A DNA stretch of 64,000 nucleotides from Planctomycetota bacterium. Its GTDB lineage: Bacteria; Planctomycetota; Phycisphaerae; WQYP01. The notes below the pieces were generated by a model. It did not search any database. It worked only from the letters and a program-made list of their open reading frames with translations, and had not been told where the DNA came from. The position numbers and the translations under genes are program-made. The DNA lies in the NCBI GenBank assembly GCA_021790385.1, contig JAJYDW010000005.1:1-64000 (forward strand), written 5' to 3'. Below are positions 41,455 through 51,162 of this stretch, one piece after another. The number at the start of each line of letters is the position of its first letter. Position 1 is the first letter of the stretch.

Positions 41455-41483
41455 TTGACACGGCGGTGATTTTGTGTTACATT
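41455..41483 (+). promoter_or_regulatory. Sigma70-like promoter TTGACA-17-TACATT
   Basis: Read at 41455-41460 and 41478-41483. Confidence 0.6.
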
Positions 41484-41612
41484 TTGGACATCCATGGCAG
41501 GCTGATGTGGCTTGCTGACGTTTTGTAGTTGTTGGTCTTGGTCTGAGGGCAATGCACAGTCGTGTCGAGTGCCAGGGTTGGACCAGTGGACCCAGGAACA
41601 AGGAGTTTAATT

Positions 41613-42425
41613 ATGCGAAGCAAGAAACACACGATGACGGGCCAGAAGATGGCGTGGTTGGCGGGAGTGGCCGGAGCGGTGTCGCTGGCGGCGGGAGCCG
41701 GAATGCCGGGGCAGGCGCGGGCCACGGTTTACCTGAGCAACAACTTTAACAACAACGGCACCGGCTTAGGCGCAGGCTGGACTGCACCAAACGGCGATGT
41801 TACAGACACCGGCACTGAGTCGGCATTTACCAATATCACTGGCGGCAACAGCGCGTTGTTGGACTCATCGGCGAACACGGGGTTGCTCTCGCCAACACTC
41901 AGCGGGTTTACGACCAGTGATCCAATCCAAATAAGCTTCGATTTTGACATTACAGCAGCCAACCAAAGCAACAATGACACCTTTTTGTTAAACAACAGAA
42001 ACATCATTTTGAATTTCGGTTCTTCAGCAACCAAAATACCCAATACACCCTCGGCAATGGTGTACAAGAATGGGAGCAATGCTGTCACAGCAAGCTTTAC
42101 TCCCAGTCTTAATACGTGGTACCGGATTATACTTGGCCTTTCAGCCGAGAATGCCGCCCTTCCGTCATGGAACCTTAACGTTATTAACATCTCGGGCCAA
42201 TCGTTGTATTCTGCAGCAAACATCCATTTCTCCAACACTCTGGCACCTTATAGTTCGTTTAACTATTCCTTCAACGTGCCAACCCCTGTTTCTGGGGCCT
42301 CGTTTCAGATCGACAATGTGCTGGTCCAGTCGCCGGTTGTTCCCGAGCCGGCGGAGATTTCGCTGGTGGGTTTGGGCGGCTTGGGCCTGCTTATTTTAAG
42401 CCCACGCCGGCGGGCACGGAGGTAA
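41613..42425 (+). CDS. PEP-CTERM anchored secreted protein
   Basis: ATG at 41613 after AGGAG; C-terminal VVPEPAEISLVGLGGLGLLILSPRRRARR. Confidence 0.85.
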   Translation: MRSKKHTMTGQKMAWLAGVAGAVSLAAGAGMPGQARATVYLSNNFNNNGTGLGAGWTAPNGDVTDTGTESAFTNITGGNSALLDSSANTGLLSPTLSGFTTSDPIQISFDFDITAANQSNNDTFLLNNRNIILNFGSSATKIPNTPSAMVYKNGSNAVTASFTPSLNTWYRIILGLSAENAALPSWNLNVINISGQSLYSAANIHFSNTLAPYSSFNYSFNVPTPVSGASFQIDNVLVQSPVVPEPAEISLVGLGGLGLLILSPRRRARR

Positions 42426-42678
42426 TATGAGCGGATGGCTTAACACTGTGGTTGGTGCGGGCCGGTTGTGGCGATTTGACAGAAACGGAAAGAAGAACCG
42501 GTCCATCCCCAAGGTGGTTTTGAGCTGGCGGAGATCAGGCTGTTGGTGATGTTGACAGGCACCACTGCCAATGTGTGGGCTATTGAAGGAATTGCAGACG
42601 GTACCGCCAGCCAGATCCGGTGGTGTGGTGGGTTTTGTGCAGTGAGTCATCAGCTTACACCTTACAAGGAGCCTGGCC

Positions 42679-43707
42679 ATGAAACGACGCACCATTTCAG
42701 CGTTTACATTAATTGAATTACTGGTGGTAATTTCCATCATCGCAATTTTGATTGCGTTACTTCTGCCGGCTTTGGCTGCGGCAAGGCAGGATGCAGACAA
42801 GGTGGTATGTGCAGCCAACTTGCGCAGCAATGTGCAGGCTATGATCACTTATGCTCAGGCCAATAATCAGATGTTTCCGGCCACTCCCGGTCCGTTACCG
42901 GGCGATTTATTTAACAATTTCCCCTCCGATCCGACATATTGGTATGCAGGCCAAACCGCGAATTCGGTGATTAAAGACTGGTACGGCGGTGGCTATCCGG
43001 GCAGTTATGGCGCGCTGACAGTTAATGATTGCGGCAATCCGCTGGCATGTATGTGGCTGTTGGTGCTGGATGGCCAAACCACACCGCAAACGTTTATCTG
43101 CCCGTCAGACCCCATCGCTTTGGCACCATCGCTGTTGTATATTCCCAACAATCCAGGGGCTGGTGGGGCCTATGGGGACTTTTGCGTTACCGCTGCCGTG
43201 GCTGCAACCGGCAAGGACATGAACTACACCGGAGTTGGCGAAAGTTATTCTATTGCCTATCCATGGCAAACCTCGCCCACCACAAGTGCCGAGCCTATCG
43301 GCAATTGGTGGATGAATAATAATTTATCCAACCTGCCGCTGATGTGTGATATGGCTCCTGCCAACAGTCAAAACGGAGTGAACACCAAAACCACGTTGGC
43401 AGACGACACGGCCGGGCCGATTATTTTTAGCTCCGGCAACCATGCCGGCACGGGCGAAAATGTAGCGTTTGGCGATGATCATGTGGTATGGGAGGATAAT
43501 CCATACTGCGGACAGCACCATGACAATATTTTCACCATGGATGTCATTGAGCCGCCTACGACCGACGATCAAACACTATCGTACGACCAAATCGGCATAG
43601 GAGAAGGTGCCCCCCCATATTTTTCCAAAACGCCGCTATTGCCGCAGCAACAGCCTTTTGACACGGTCATGGTTCCGGTACGTAACACCACCAGCGCCAC
43701 GTGGTAA
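42679..43707 (+). CDS. Prepilin-type N-terminal cleavage/methylation protein (DUF1559-like)
   Basis: [64 protein letters not shown]. Confidence 0.92.
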   Translation: MKRRTISAFTLIELLVVISIIAILIALLLPALAAARQDADKVVCAANLRSNVQAMITYAQANNQMFPATPGPLPGDLFNNFPSDPTYWYAGQTANSVIKDWYGGGYPGSYGALTVNDCGNPLACMWLLVLDGQTTPQTFICPSDPIALAPSLLYIPNNPGAGGAYGDFCVTAAVAATGKDMNYTGVGESYSIAYPWQTSPTTSAEPIGNWWMNNNLSNLPLMCDMAPANSQNGVNTKTTLADDTAGPIIFSSGNHAGTGENVAFGDDHVVWEDNPYCGQHHDNIFTMDVIEPPTTDDQTLSYDQIGIGEGAPPYFSKTPLLPQQQPFDTVMVPVRNTTSATW

Positions 43708-43840
43708 TCGATCCTCCTCAGCCGGCATTTGGGTAAATGGCTGGGGCCGGCGTCTGGCGGCTGGTGGTACCTGGCGGTACGTTGGCGCATGCAAAAGCAG
43801 CCTGTGAATTTGATCCTGATGGTTGATTGATAATAGCAAG

Positions 43841-44743
43841 ATGAAAATAATGCTTGCTCCAAACCCTGCATTTTTTTCTTATCAGATAGCCATGGCGTAT
43901 GAGCCGTGCGTCACGCGGCGCGACCCGAGTCCGGTGATACGTGTGGGCGATAAATATTTTGTGTGGTACAGTAAATCTCTGACCGATTCGAGCGGGTATA
44001 ACGCTACCATATTCTTTGCGACGTCTACAGATGGTCTAACCTGGCGGGAGTGTGGTGAAGCCCTGGGCCGGGGGGCCAAGGGAGCCTGGGACGAGCATGC
44101 CGTGTTCACTCCGACTATTCTGGCAGCCGAAAAGCGCTTTTATCTTTATTACACCGGCGTACCGGAGCCATTTGACAACGACAACGGCGGCTCGCAGGCT
44201 ACACCCACCGCTATCGGCGCAGCCTGGGCCGAAAATCCGCAGGGGCCATGGCAGCGATGTGGTGCCGATCCGGTGTTGCAGCCCGGTAGAGAAAAGACAT
44301 TTGATTCGCATCGTGTGGATGACGCGTGCCTGATTGTACGAAGCGGTGGTTACTGGTTGTATTATAAGGGCCGGGCCGCCGGGCGTTCACCGCTGGAAAC
44401 AAAAATGGGCCTGGCGATTGCCAACCATCCGACGGGGCCATACATTAAATCCGCGCTAAATCCGTTGATTGATGGCGGCCATGAGGTGTGCGTGTTTCCC
44501 CGGGAAAGCGGCGTGGCGGCGCTGGTGTCGCCGGTTGGCCCGGCCGGAGCCACCCTTCAGTATGCCGCCGACGGTTTGCATTTTCAGCAACTCTATGGGC
44601 TTATGCCTCCGGCAGCGCCAGGGCCGTACCGTGAGGATCATTATCGGGATGGCGTTGGACCAGGCATTCGTTGGGGACTTAGTCATCAGGCTGATCCCCG
44701 ACAAACGCCCCGGCCGTACTTGTTGCGTTTTGATTGTCATTGA
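43841..44743 (+). CDS. Five-bladed beta-propeller glycosidase-like protein (GH43/GH117-like)
   Basis: DPSPVIRVGDKYFVWYSKS; GAWDEHAVFTPTIL; YLYYTGVPEP; RVDDACLIVRSGGYWLYYKGR. Confidence 0.75.
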   Translation: MKIMLAPNPAFFSYQIAMAYEPCVTRRDPSPVIRVGDKYFVWYSKSLTDSSGYNATIFFATSTDGLTWRECGEALGRGAKGAWDEHAVFTPTILAAEKRFYLYYTGVPEPFDNDNGGSQATPTAIGAAWAENPQGPWQRCGADPVLQPGREKTFDSHRVDDACLIVRSGGYWLYYKGRAAGRSPLETKMGLAIANHPTGPYIKSALNPLIDGGHEVCVFPRESGVAALVSPVGPAGATLQYAADGLHFQQLYGLMPPAAPGPYREDHYRDGVGPGIRWGLSHQADPRQTPRPYLLRFDCH

Positions 44744-44930
44744 AAACGTGGACAGCGCAAGGACAGGCAGGATGTGTTTAACCCGGATATTTAACAGGTT
44801 TCAGCCAGAAGTAAGCTGACGGCAATGGTCAAAGGTTATTCCGGATGAATTTTTCAAGTAAGCGCGTTCGGCACGTTAGGCTCTGGCCCCCAACATCTTT
44901 ACCTATATTTTTGTTTCATGCGTCAATCCT

Positions 44931-45198
44931 GTAACCGTTCACGGCCATGCCGACAGACCAGCATTACGGTAGTTACGGCGTAGCCAGTATCGCATGGCAC
45001 GTGCGATAATTCGGCCAGGTGACCGCAGGATAGATCGCCCCGGCTTGTGCCAGCCACGCTTTTATCCCAACCGCGATTGCTCTCCTGATCCTCTGTTCCA
45101 TTTTCACCGGCTCTATTTTGGCCAACGGCCATATTTATGTACACCCCTTGTGATACAGGCTTGCAGCCTGCCCGGTCGCCACTTTTGTAAACGGTTAC
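44931..45198. mobile_element. Possible MITE/IS remnant bounded by inverted GTAACCGTT(C/T)AC ends
   Basis: GTAACCGTTCAC at 44931 and its reverse-complement counterpart GTAAACGGTTAC at 45187-45198; no intact ORF inside. Confidence 0.35.
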
Positions 45199-45230
45199 GC
45201 AATCCTTTCTTTCCTGGTGGCCTGTTACGG

Positions 45231-45438
45231 TTTAACCGCTCATTGGTTTATCGACCGACACTGTCGTTAGTCTACCCAGCCGTTGGCAGACCAGTTTGAA
45301 CAACTCCTGCGGTATATAAGCTCTCGAAAGGTGCAGCACCAATGAGCGTACACTGACTTTTACCACCGCGCCGATCTTGAAGAGTTTGAGTCGGATCGTA
45401 TCCACCTGCGTGGCAAAGATGTGGAACCTATCTGCTTC
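45231..45438 (-). pseudogene. C-terminal fragment of an IS1380-family-like transposase
   Basis: Minus-strand translation EADRFHIFATQVDTIRLKLFKIGAVVKVSVRSLVLHLSRAYIPQELFKLVCQRLGRLTTVSVDKPMSG*. Confidence 0.7.
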
Positions 45439-47284
45439 CCGTAACGCCCGGTGTCCAATAGGGCTGGCCTTGTTGGTACGCGCCTAAATCGGGAGGTCGG
45501 CCGTGCACTAAAGGCGCAATACCGGCAACCATGTGGCCGGCATGAAGCGCCGGAGCGCCTGGCCTGAGCCGAAAATTGTTTCGTCGCGGGTCGATCAGTT
45601 GCCGACCGGGATTTTTGCCCAGATAAAGATTGTTCATGCTCTGATAATGGACTCCCACCGGCCAATGTATCTGATTCGCCGGCGTTCGGGAAACCCACAT
45701 CCGCGAGCCAACCGGCAAACAATTAAAAAGCGTGTTATTGACGATCATTTCGTTGGCACATGGGCCATTAATACGTACGCCGGCATCACCGGGACAATTC
45801 CATATTACATTGTGATCCACAATGAAATTGCGGCAGCCGTTGTCCAGATATACTCCGGGATCCGGACCGGAATTGCGATTGCCATGAATCCAGTTAAAGG
45901 CGATCCTGGTGTGGCCGCCGTTGGTACCCCATGCATAAATGATCCCCAGATCATGACACAGCAGACCGGCATGGTAAAAGTTATTAAATTCAATCACATC
46001 ATGGTGGGGGTGAGAAAATTGAAGTATATCGCGGCCGGCATTGAAAACGGTATTGAACAAAACCAGGTTGTGGCGCCCGGCGAGAAGCTGCAGCGGGCAG
46101 GCATAGGTACCGGAATAATCGATATCCCGGATAACATTGCGACTGACGAGGTTGTCATTTCCGTGAATAACGATGCCATTTCCGGCAGACCATGCGAGCC
46201 GACATTTTCGAATCGTGTTATGGTTTCCGATGACTACGATACCACATGCCTGTGGAGTTTTGTTGTGTAGATAGGCTTGGCGAGGCCAATTATATTGCCC
46301 TGGATATCGGCACCGGCAATGGGTTATAATACAATGACTGCCATCTAGACGTATAGCACCTGCGCGCAGAGAAAACCCGCGAATTATAACCCAGGATTGT
46401 CGCCGGATGTCCACACACCATGTCCGCTTTTGAACGCTGATGCGGTATCGGGCTGGTGATTTGCCCGGTGCCAGTCCCAGGAACAATCGACCAGCATGAT
46501 ACGCCCACTCGTCAGGCAGGCCCAGAAAGCGACGAAGGCCTATGAGGTAGCCATGGCCACGTCCGGCAAACCACCAAAGTGTGCGGTTGGCAACATTCAG
46601 GAATCCAGTACGACGGGACGATTTTACCCAGGCCGTTTGTACAGACCAGGCCGGTCCAACCCAACCCACAAAAAAGGCACCGTGAAAATAATTGCGGCGG
46701 CGACCCGCAAATTGCGGGGCATATATCCGCCGGGTGGTAGCAAACCGGTGTTGGCCTCTGGCAGGTACCGTAACTTGTGCATCACCCATGCGAAATGGTG
46801 TGACTGCGGCTTGTGGCGGATAGCGGGCGGGTAATATCAAACGTCCATTGAGAAACACCTGCATTAAGCCGGAGCCAGATTTGTGAGGCACGAGAGCAGA
46901 ATAGATATGTTTGCAGTATTGCTGCCAGCCGACGATGGTATTCGCGGCATCGATCACAACGTGGTTATGGAGATAAGGTTCAAACGTGATGGGCTGTCCG
47001 GCACGGCCCGAATGGACAATCGTCAATGTTTGATGGTATACGCCGGTAAAGATGCGGCAGGTATCGCCTGGGCGCATTCGCCTGACGGCCGCGGCAAAAG
47101 TGCGCAAAGGCCGGCTGGAATTCAGGCCGGAATTCGTATCACTGCCGTGTTTTGAGATATAAAAGACACGTCCGGTGGCCGAACCCCCGAAGGTCAACGA
47201 AAACGCCATCAATACTATAAAATACGCGATCCATTGCCAGAACTGCGAATTGGAGCGGGGCGTATCAGATACGTAATGGATCAT
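45428..47284 (-). CDS. Right-handed parallel beta-helix protein (polysaccharide-lyase-like)
   Basis: VFYISKHGSDTNSGLNSSRPLRTFAAAVRRMRPGDTCRIFTGVYHQTLTI; DYSGTYACPLQLLAGRHNLVLFNTVFNAGRDILQF. Confidence 0.85.
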   Translation of the reverse strand: MIHYVSDTPRSNSQFWQWIAYFIVLMAFSLTFGGSATGRVFYISKHGSDTNSGLNSSRPLRTFAAAVRRMRPGDTCRIFTGVYHQTLTIVHSGRAGQPITFEPYLHNHVVIDAANTIVGWQQYCKHIYSALVPHKSGSGLMQVFLNGRLILPARYPPQAAVTPFRMGDAQVTVPARGQHRFATTRRIYAPQFAGRRRNYFHGAFFVGWVGPAWSVQTAWVKSSRRTGFLNVANRTLWWFAGRGHGYLIGLRRFLGLPDEWAYHAGRLFLGLAPGKSPARYRISVQKRTWCVDIRRQSWVIIRGFSLRAGAIRLDGSHCIITHCRCRYPGQYNWPRQAYLHNKTPQACGIVVIGNHNTIRKCRLAWSAGNGIVIHGNDNLVSRNVIRDIDYSGTYACPLQLLAGRHNLVLFNTVFNAGRDILQFSHPHHDVIEFNNFYHAGLLCHDLGIIYAWGTNGGHTRIAFNWIHGNRNSGPDPGVYLDNGCRNFIVDHNVIWNCPGDAGVRINGPCANEMIVNNTLFNCLPVGSRMWVSRTPANQIHWPVGVHYQSMNNLYLGKNPGRQLIDPRRNNFRLRPGAPALHAGHMVAGIAPLVHGRPPDLGAYQQGQPYWTPGVTGSR

Positions 47285-48662
47285 CCAGATTCCTTTGTAA
47301 TTGCCGGAGGACTCGCCAAAGTTTTCTGCGTACGCCGGTGTAGCGGGCCGACGGGCTTAGATTGGTGGTCTCCCATGGATCGCGTTGGAGATCAAAAAGC
47401 TGCACCATATCCACATGAGGATAATAGATTAATTTGTGCTCCCGGGTTCGCACCGAGCGCTGAAAATCACGGTAGCGGCAGAACAAGGCCTGATGCATAT
47501 TTCGCGGCGGGTCGTAAAGCAGTTCAACCAGACTTGGAAACTCCACGGTGCCCGGTACAGGAAGACCAAGCAACTCATGTACTGTGGAAAAAATGCTGTG
47601 CTGATAGACCGGTACATCCACGATTTTTCCGACTGGTATACGGGGGCCGCGAAAGATCAACGGTACACGTACACTGCAATCATAAAGATTCTGCTTGCCC
47701 ATCAGACCATGCTCGCCGACGGCCAGGCCATGATCGGATGTAAAGATGACAATGGTATTAGCTGCGTGGCCTGATTTATCCAGCGCTGCAAGCACTCTTC
47801 CCACGGCCGCATCGAGTTGCGTTACGGCAGCATAATATTCTGATCGATGCAGCCGCACGGCCTCCGGCGTCCGTGGAAATGGCGCCAGCAGTTCGTCCCG
47901 GATGTGAAAATCTCCCTGATCGAATGGATGGCAGGGCCGGTAATTTGGAGGCAGCACCTGTTGTCTTTGCGGATAGAGCTGGACATATTTTCTTTCCGCC
48001 TGCCGTGGATCATGTGGCATATGAAAGCCCACGTACATACAGAACGGCTGATGAGCACCGGCTCTTGTGGATAAATATTCCTCTGCGGCCATCGCCCATA
48101 CCAGGGCGGAGTGGGCGATCTTATCCGGTCCATGGCCCAGATAGCGGCGCATGTTAATCCAGTTTCCTTTTTGACTTTTATCCCAGGGCTTCCAACGATT
48201 GCCCGGACCTGGGCGATGGTAGGCGGGGCCATTGACAGGACTGGATTCAAACATTCCGGCCGGTCCCAGAGGCCCAAAAGTGTGAAAGGCCTGTTCCAGA
48301 CGCGCCTGGGACAGATGCCATTTGCCGATAAGGTGCGTATCGTAGCCTGCTTGATTCAACGCTTCCGGCCACACGGGTACGTTTTCGGCGGCAGATTCCG
48401 CATGAAATACGGTCAAGCCAGTATGCAACATTGTACGACTGGCAATACATACCGCTGGGGTCCAAGAACCTTGATGGAACGCATGGGTGAACGCACAACC
48501 GTCTGCAACCAGGCGATTCAAGTTGGGTGTATGCACCATTCGGTTGTGCAATACACCAAGGGTACGGTAAGTCATATCATCGGCAATCATCAGCAAGATG
48601 TTGGGCGGACCGGCCAACGCGGGCTGCGGTACCGATTTATGCGGCATTTGTTTTATTTTCAT
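47265..48662 (-). CDS. Type I sulfatase
   Basis: NILLMIADDMTYRTLGVLHNRMVHTPNLNRL; WTPAVCIASRTMLHTG (C-x-A-x-R motif); TSDHGLAVGEHGLMGKQNLYD. Confidence 0.93.
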   Translation of the reverse strand: MKIKQMPHKSVPQPALAGPPNILLMIADDMTYRTLGVLHNRMVHTPNLNRLVADGCAFTHAFHQGSWTPAVCIASRTMLHTGLTVFHAESAAENVPVWPEALNQAGYDTHLIGKWHLSQARLEQAFHTFGPLGPAGMFESSPVNGPAYHRPGPGNRWKPWDKSQKGNWINMRRYLGHGPDKIAHSALVWAMAAEEYLSTRAGAHQPFCMYVGFHMPHDPRQAERKYVQLYPQRQQVLPPNYRPCHPFDQGDFHIRDELLAPFPRTPEAVRLHRSEYYAAVTQLDAAVGRVLAALDKSGHAANTIVIFTSDHGLAVGEHGLMGKQNLYDCSVRVPLIFRGPRIPVGKIVDVPVYQHSIFSTVHELLGLPVPGTVEFPSLVELLYDPPRNMHQALFCRYRDFQRSVRTREHKLIYYPHVDMVQLFDLQRDPWETTNLSPSARYTGVRRKLWRVLRQLQRNLDDPLRI

Positions 48663-48904
48663 AGTATATTCCGAATTATTTTCATCCCATGCCAGAAATG
48701 TGAACTGCCCCCCGCTTCAATCATCAAGGTTGCCTGGTGGTTGGCTAACAGTTATTCAATCACACATTTTGCGGCAGCCTATTTCACATATTATCAAATA
48801 ATTTTAGCTGAAATTTAATTTGACATCAACGCCACTTTAGTTGTAATATGGCTTTATGGAACATCAATGGAATAAAAATAAAATGACTTTTAACAGGAGT
48901 TCTC

Positions 48905-50002
48905 ATGGGTAGCGCCACTATTTTGGAAGTAGCGCAGGCTGCAGGTGTGGGAATCGGAACCGTATCCCGCGTGATCAATCATCCGGACACAGTTAAGTCC
49001 GCCACCGCCCAGGCCGTCCATAAGGCTATGGCCGGGTTGGGATACACTCCTCCGACTCCAGACAAACGCCGGGGCAGGCGGATCGGGCAGGTTTATCCAC
49101 GAAAAGCCCCTGCTAATTTGCTGCTGTTGATTGTGGGCGAGCAAGGTCTGCGCTGGATGTTGAGTATGGCTCCGATTTATTCCGCAGTCATTGATGGTAT
49201 CGAGAAAGGTGCAGCAGCACACGGCATGAATATGCTGGTCCGGCAAACCTCCAACTGGAATGATCTTACGGCGGTGGTTGAAGACAGTACCGCCCGCGGT
49301 GCCATTCTTTTTGGTTCCCATGAGCCTCTTGGTCTTCCCCCCGGCGTACTGCAAAGAAAACCGGCGGTCTGGGTAATGGGTAGCCCGGAACATTTTTCCG
49401 GAGATCATGTGCAGCCGGACCATACCAAAATCGGCGTTTTGGCAGCGGAATATCTCCGCCAGCGCAAACACCTTCACTGTGCGTATCTGGGATCCAGTGA
49501 AGGCACGCCTCAGTTTCACATCGGCTATCGGGCAACCGCTTTTCGCTGGGCCATGGAAAATGCGGGTGGTAGCGTGGACATGTTGGTTAACCCGGCGATG
49601 GTTATCAATGATAAGGATCATAACGCTCCCAATGAACCGCTTATCGCCAAGCTGCTGCAGCGACTTGTCGGCCTGAAGCCCCGTCCGTCGGCGCTGATGC
49701 TGGAAGCCGATATGCTGGCACCAGTTACCTATCGACTGCTGCAATCGCACGGTGTGGTCCCGCAAAAGGATATTACCATTGTAACCTGCAATAATGAACA
49801 GCCTTACCTGCTGTCCCTGTATCCACGGCCCGTGGTGATTGATCTTCAGGCACTGTCCATTGGCAAACGGGCAGTGGATCAATTGCTGTGGCGCAGCGAA
49901 AACCCACGTGAGCCATCGGTGCGGGTCATGGTAGAGCCTGCACTGGTGGAACCGGGTGTGAACGGTCATGCCGTTCCGGCCGCACGGCACAATGGGCACT
50001 AA
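48905..50002 (+). CDS. LacI-family transcriptional regulator
   Basis: ATILEVAQAAGVGIGTVSRVINHPDTVKSATAQAVHKAMAGLGYTP N-terminal HTH; periplasmic-binding-like effector domain. Confidence 0.93.
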   Translation: MGSATILEVAQAAGVGIGTVSRVINHPDTVKSATAQAVHKAMAGLGYTPPTPDKRRGRRIGQVYPRKAPANLLLLIVGEQGLRWMLSMAPIYSAVIDGIEKGAAAHGMNMLVRQTSNWNDLTAVVEDSTARGAILFGSHEPLGLPPGVLQRKPAVWVMGSPEHFSGDHVQPDHTKIGVLAAEYLRQRKHLHCAYLGSSEGTPQFHIGYRATAFRWAMENAGGSVDMLVNPAMVINDKDHNAPNEPLIAKLLQRLVGLKPRPSALMLEADMLAPVTYRLLQSHGVVPQKDITIVTCNNEQPYLLSLYPRPVVIDLQALSIGKRAVDQLLWRSENPREPSVRVMVEPALVEPGVNGHAVPAARHNGH

Positions 50003-50065
50003 GCCCGGGCCAGAGTTGTGGAACAAACATGGCCGGCAAGCCACAAAAAAAATGGGAAACGCTCT

Positions 50066-51160
50066 ATGCTGATTCATCAAGACGTTGGCTTGCACAACGT
50101 GACGCAACTCGAACCGGCCGAGGGTGGCGGTCTGTATCTGCGGCGTTTCCCCGCTACGGTACGCGGCAAATTTATTCCATTGGGGCGCATGGTTGCCGCG
50201 GAGTCCTCTGGAGTAGAGTTGCGTTTTGTTACCGATTCACCAAACTTTTGTCTATCTGTCGGCAGCCGTCCTTCGGTGCTGGCCCCTTTCGAAAAACACC
50301 AGCAGGATCTGTTTATTTTCCGGGGAGCCTTCCTGCATTCGCATCACCGTTTGGATCCGGGGAAAATCAACCACATCAACGTGGTGAATATTGGAAATCT
50401 CGATAAGTTCGATGAAATAGCGGAATCGCAGCGTCTGGCCTGCGGATTTTCCTGGAAAGTGTGGCGGATATTTTTCGGGCGGTACCCGGCAATTTATCTG
50501 GAATTGGATACGTATGGCGCACCGCGGCGACCGCCGCAGCCGGCAGAGGTACCGGCCTGTCGCTGGCTGGCCTACGGCTCGTCTATTACGCATGGGGGGG
50601 CGGCGACGCTGCATCATGGTGCATACATCTACCATGCGGCCCGTGTGGCCGGCGTGGATGTGTTCAATCAGGGGCTTTCCGGTTCGTGCCACTGCGAAGC
50701 GCATGTGGCAGATTATTTTGCAGCGCGCACCGACTGGGACATCATCACCCTGGAGATTGGTGTGAATCTGCGACCATCTACCAGTCCAACTGAGTATTGC
50801 CGACGCGTCAGCTATATGCTGGAAAAGCTGCGGCAGACGCATCCTGCAGCACCGATTGTCCTGCTGACCATTTTTCCTAATGCCGCCACGGCAGGCTACA
50901 CCGCCGGCACCAATGCGGCGAACACCCAGAGCGAAGGCCGCTTTAACGACATCTTGCGGGAGCTTGCAGGCCGTAGCGCACCGGCCAATGTACATTTCAT
51001 AGAAGGCCATGAACTCCTCGATAACTTCGGCGACTTAAGTGTCGATCTGATCCACCCCAGTGATTATGGGCACGTGCGTATGGGGACGAATTTGGGATTG
51101 CGGCTGCGTCAAATACTTAATGCCGCCTTTGCAAAACCGTTACCTGCAACAGAAGGATAA
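50066..51160 (+). CDS. SGNH/GDSL hydrolase-like protein (carbohydrate esterase candidate)
   Basis: CRWLAYGSSITHGGAA (block I), WDIITLEIGVNLR, DLIHPSDYGHVRMG (block V). Confidence 0.85.
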   Translation: MLIHQDVGLHNVTQLEPAEGGGLYLRRFPATVRGKFIPLGRMVAAESSGVELRFVTDSPNFCLSVGSRPSVLAPFEKHQQDLFIFRGAFLHSHHRLDPGKINHINVVNIGNLDKFDEIAESQRLACGFSWKVWRIFFGRYPAIYLELDTYGAPRRPPQPAEVPACRWLAYGSSITHGGAATLHHGAYIYHAARVAGVDVFNQGLSGSCHCEAHVADYFAARTDWDIITLEIGVNLRPSTSPTEYCRRVSYMLEKLRQTHPAAPIVLLTIFPNAATAGYTAGTNAANTQSEGRFNDILRELAGRSAPANVHFIEGHELLDNFGDLSVDLIHPSDYGHVRMGTNLGLRLRQILNAAFAKPLPATEG

Positions 51161-51162
51161 TT

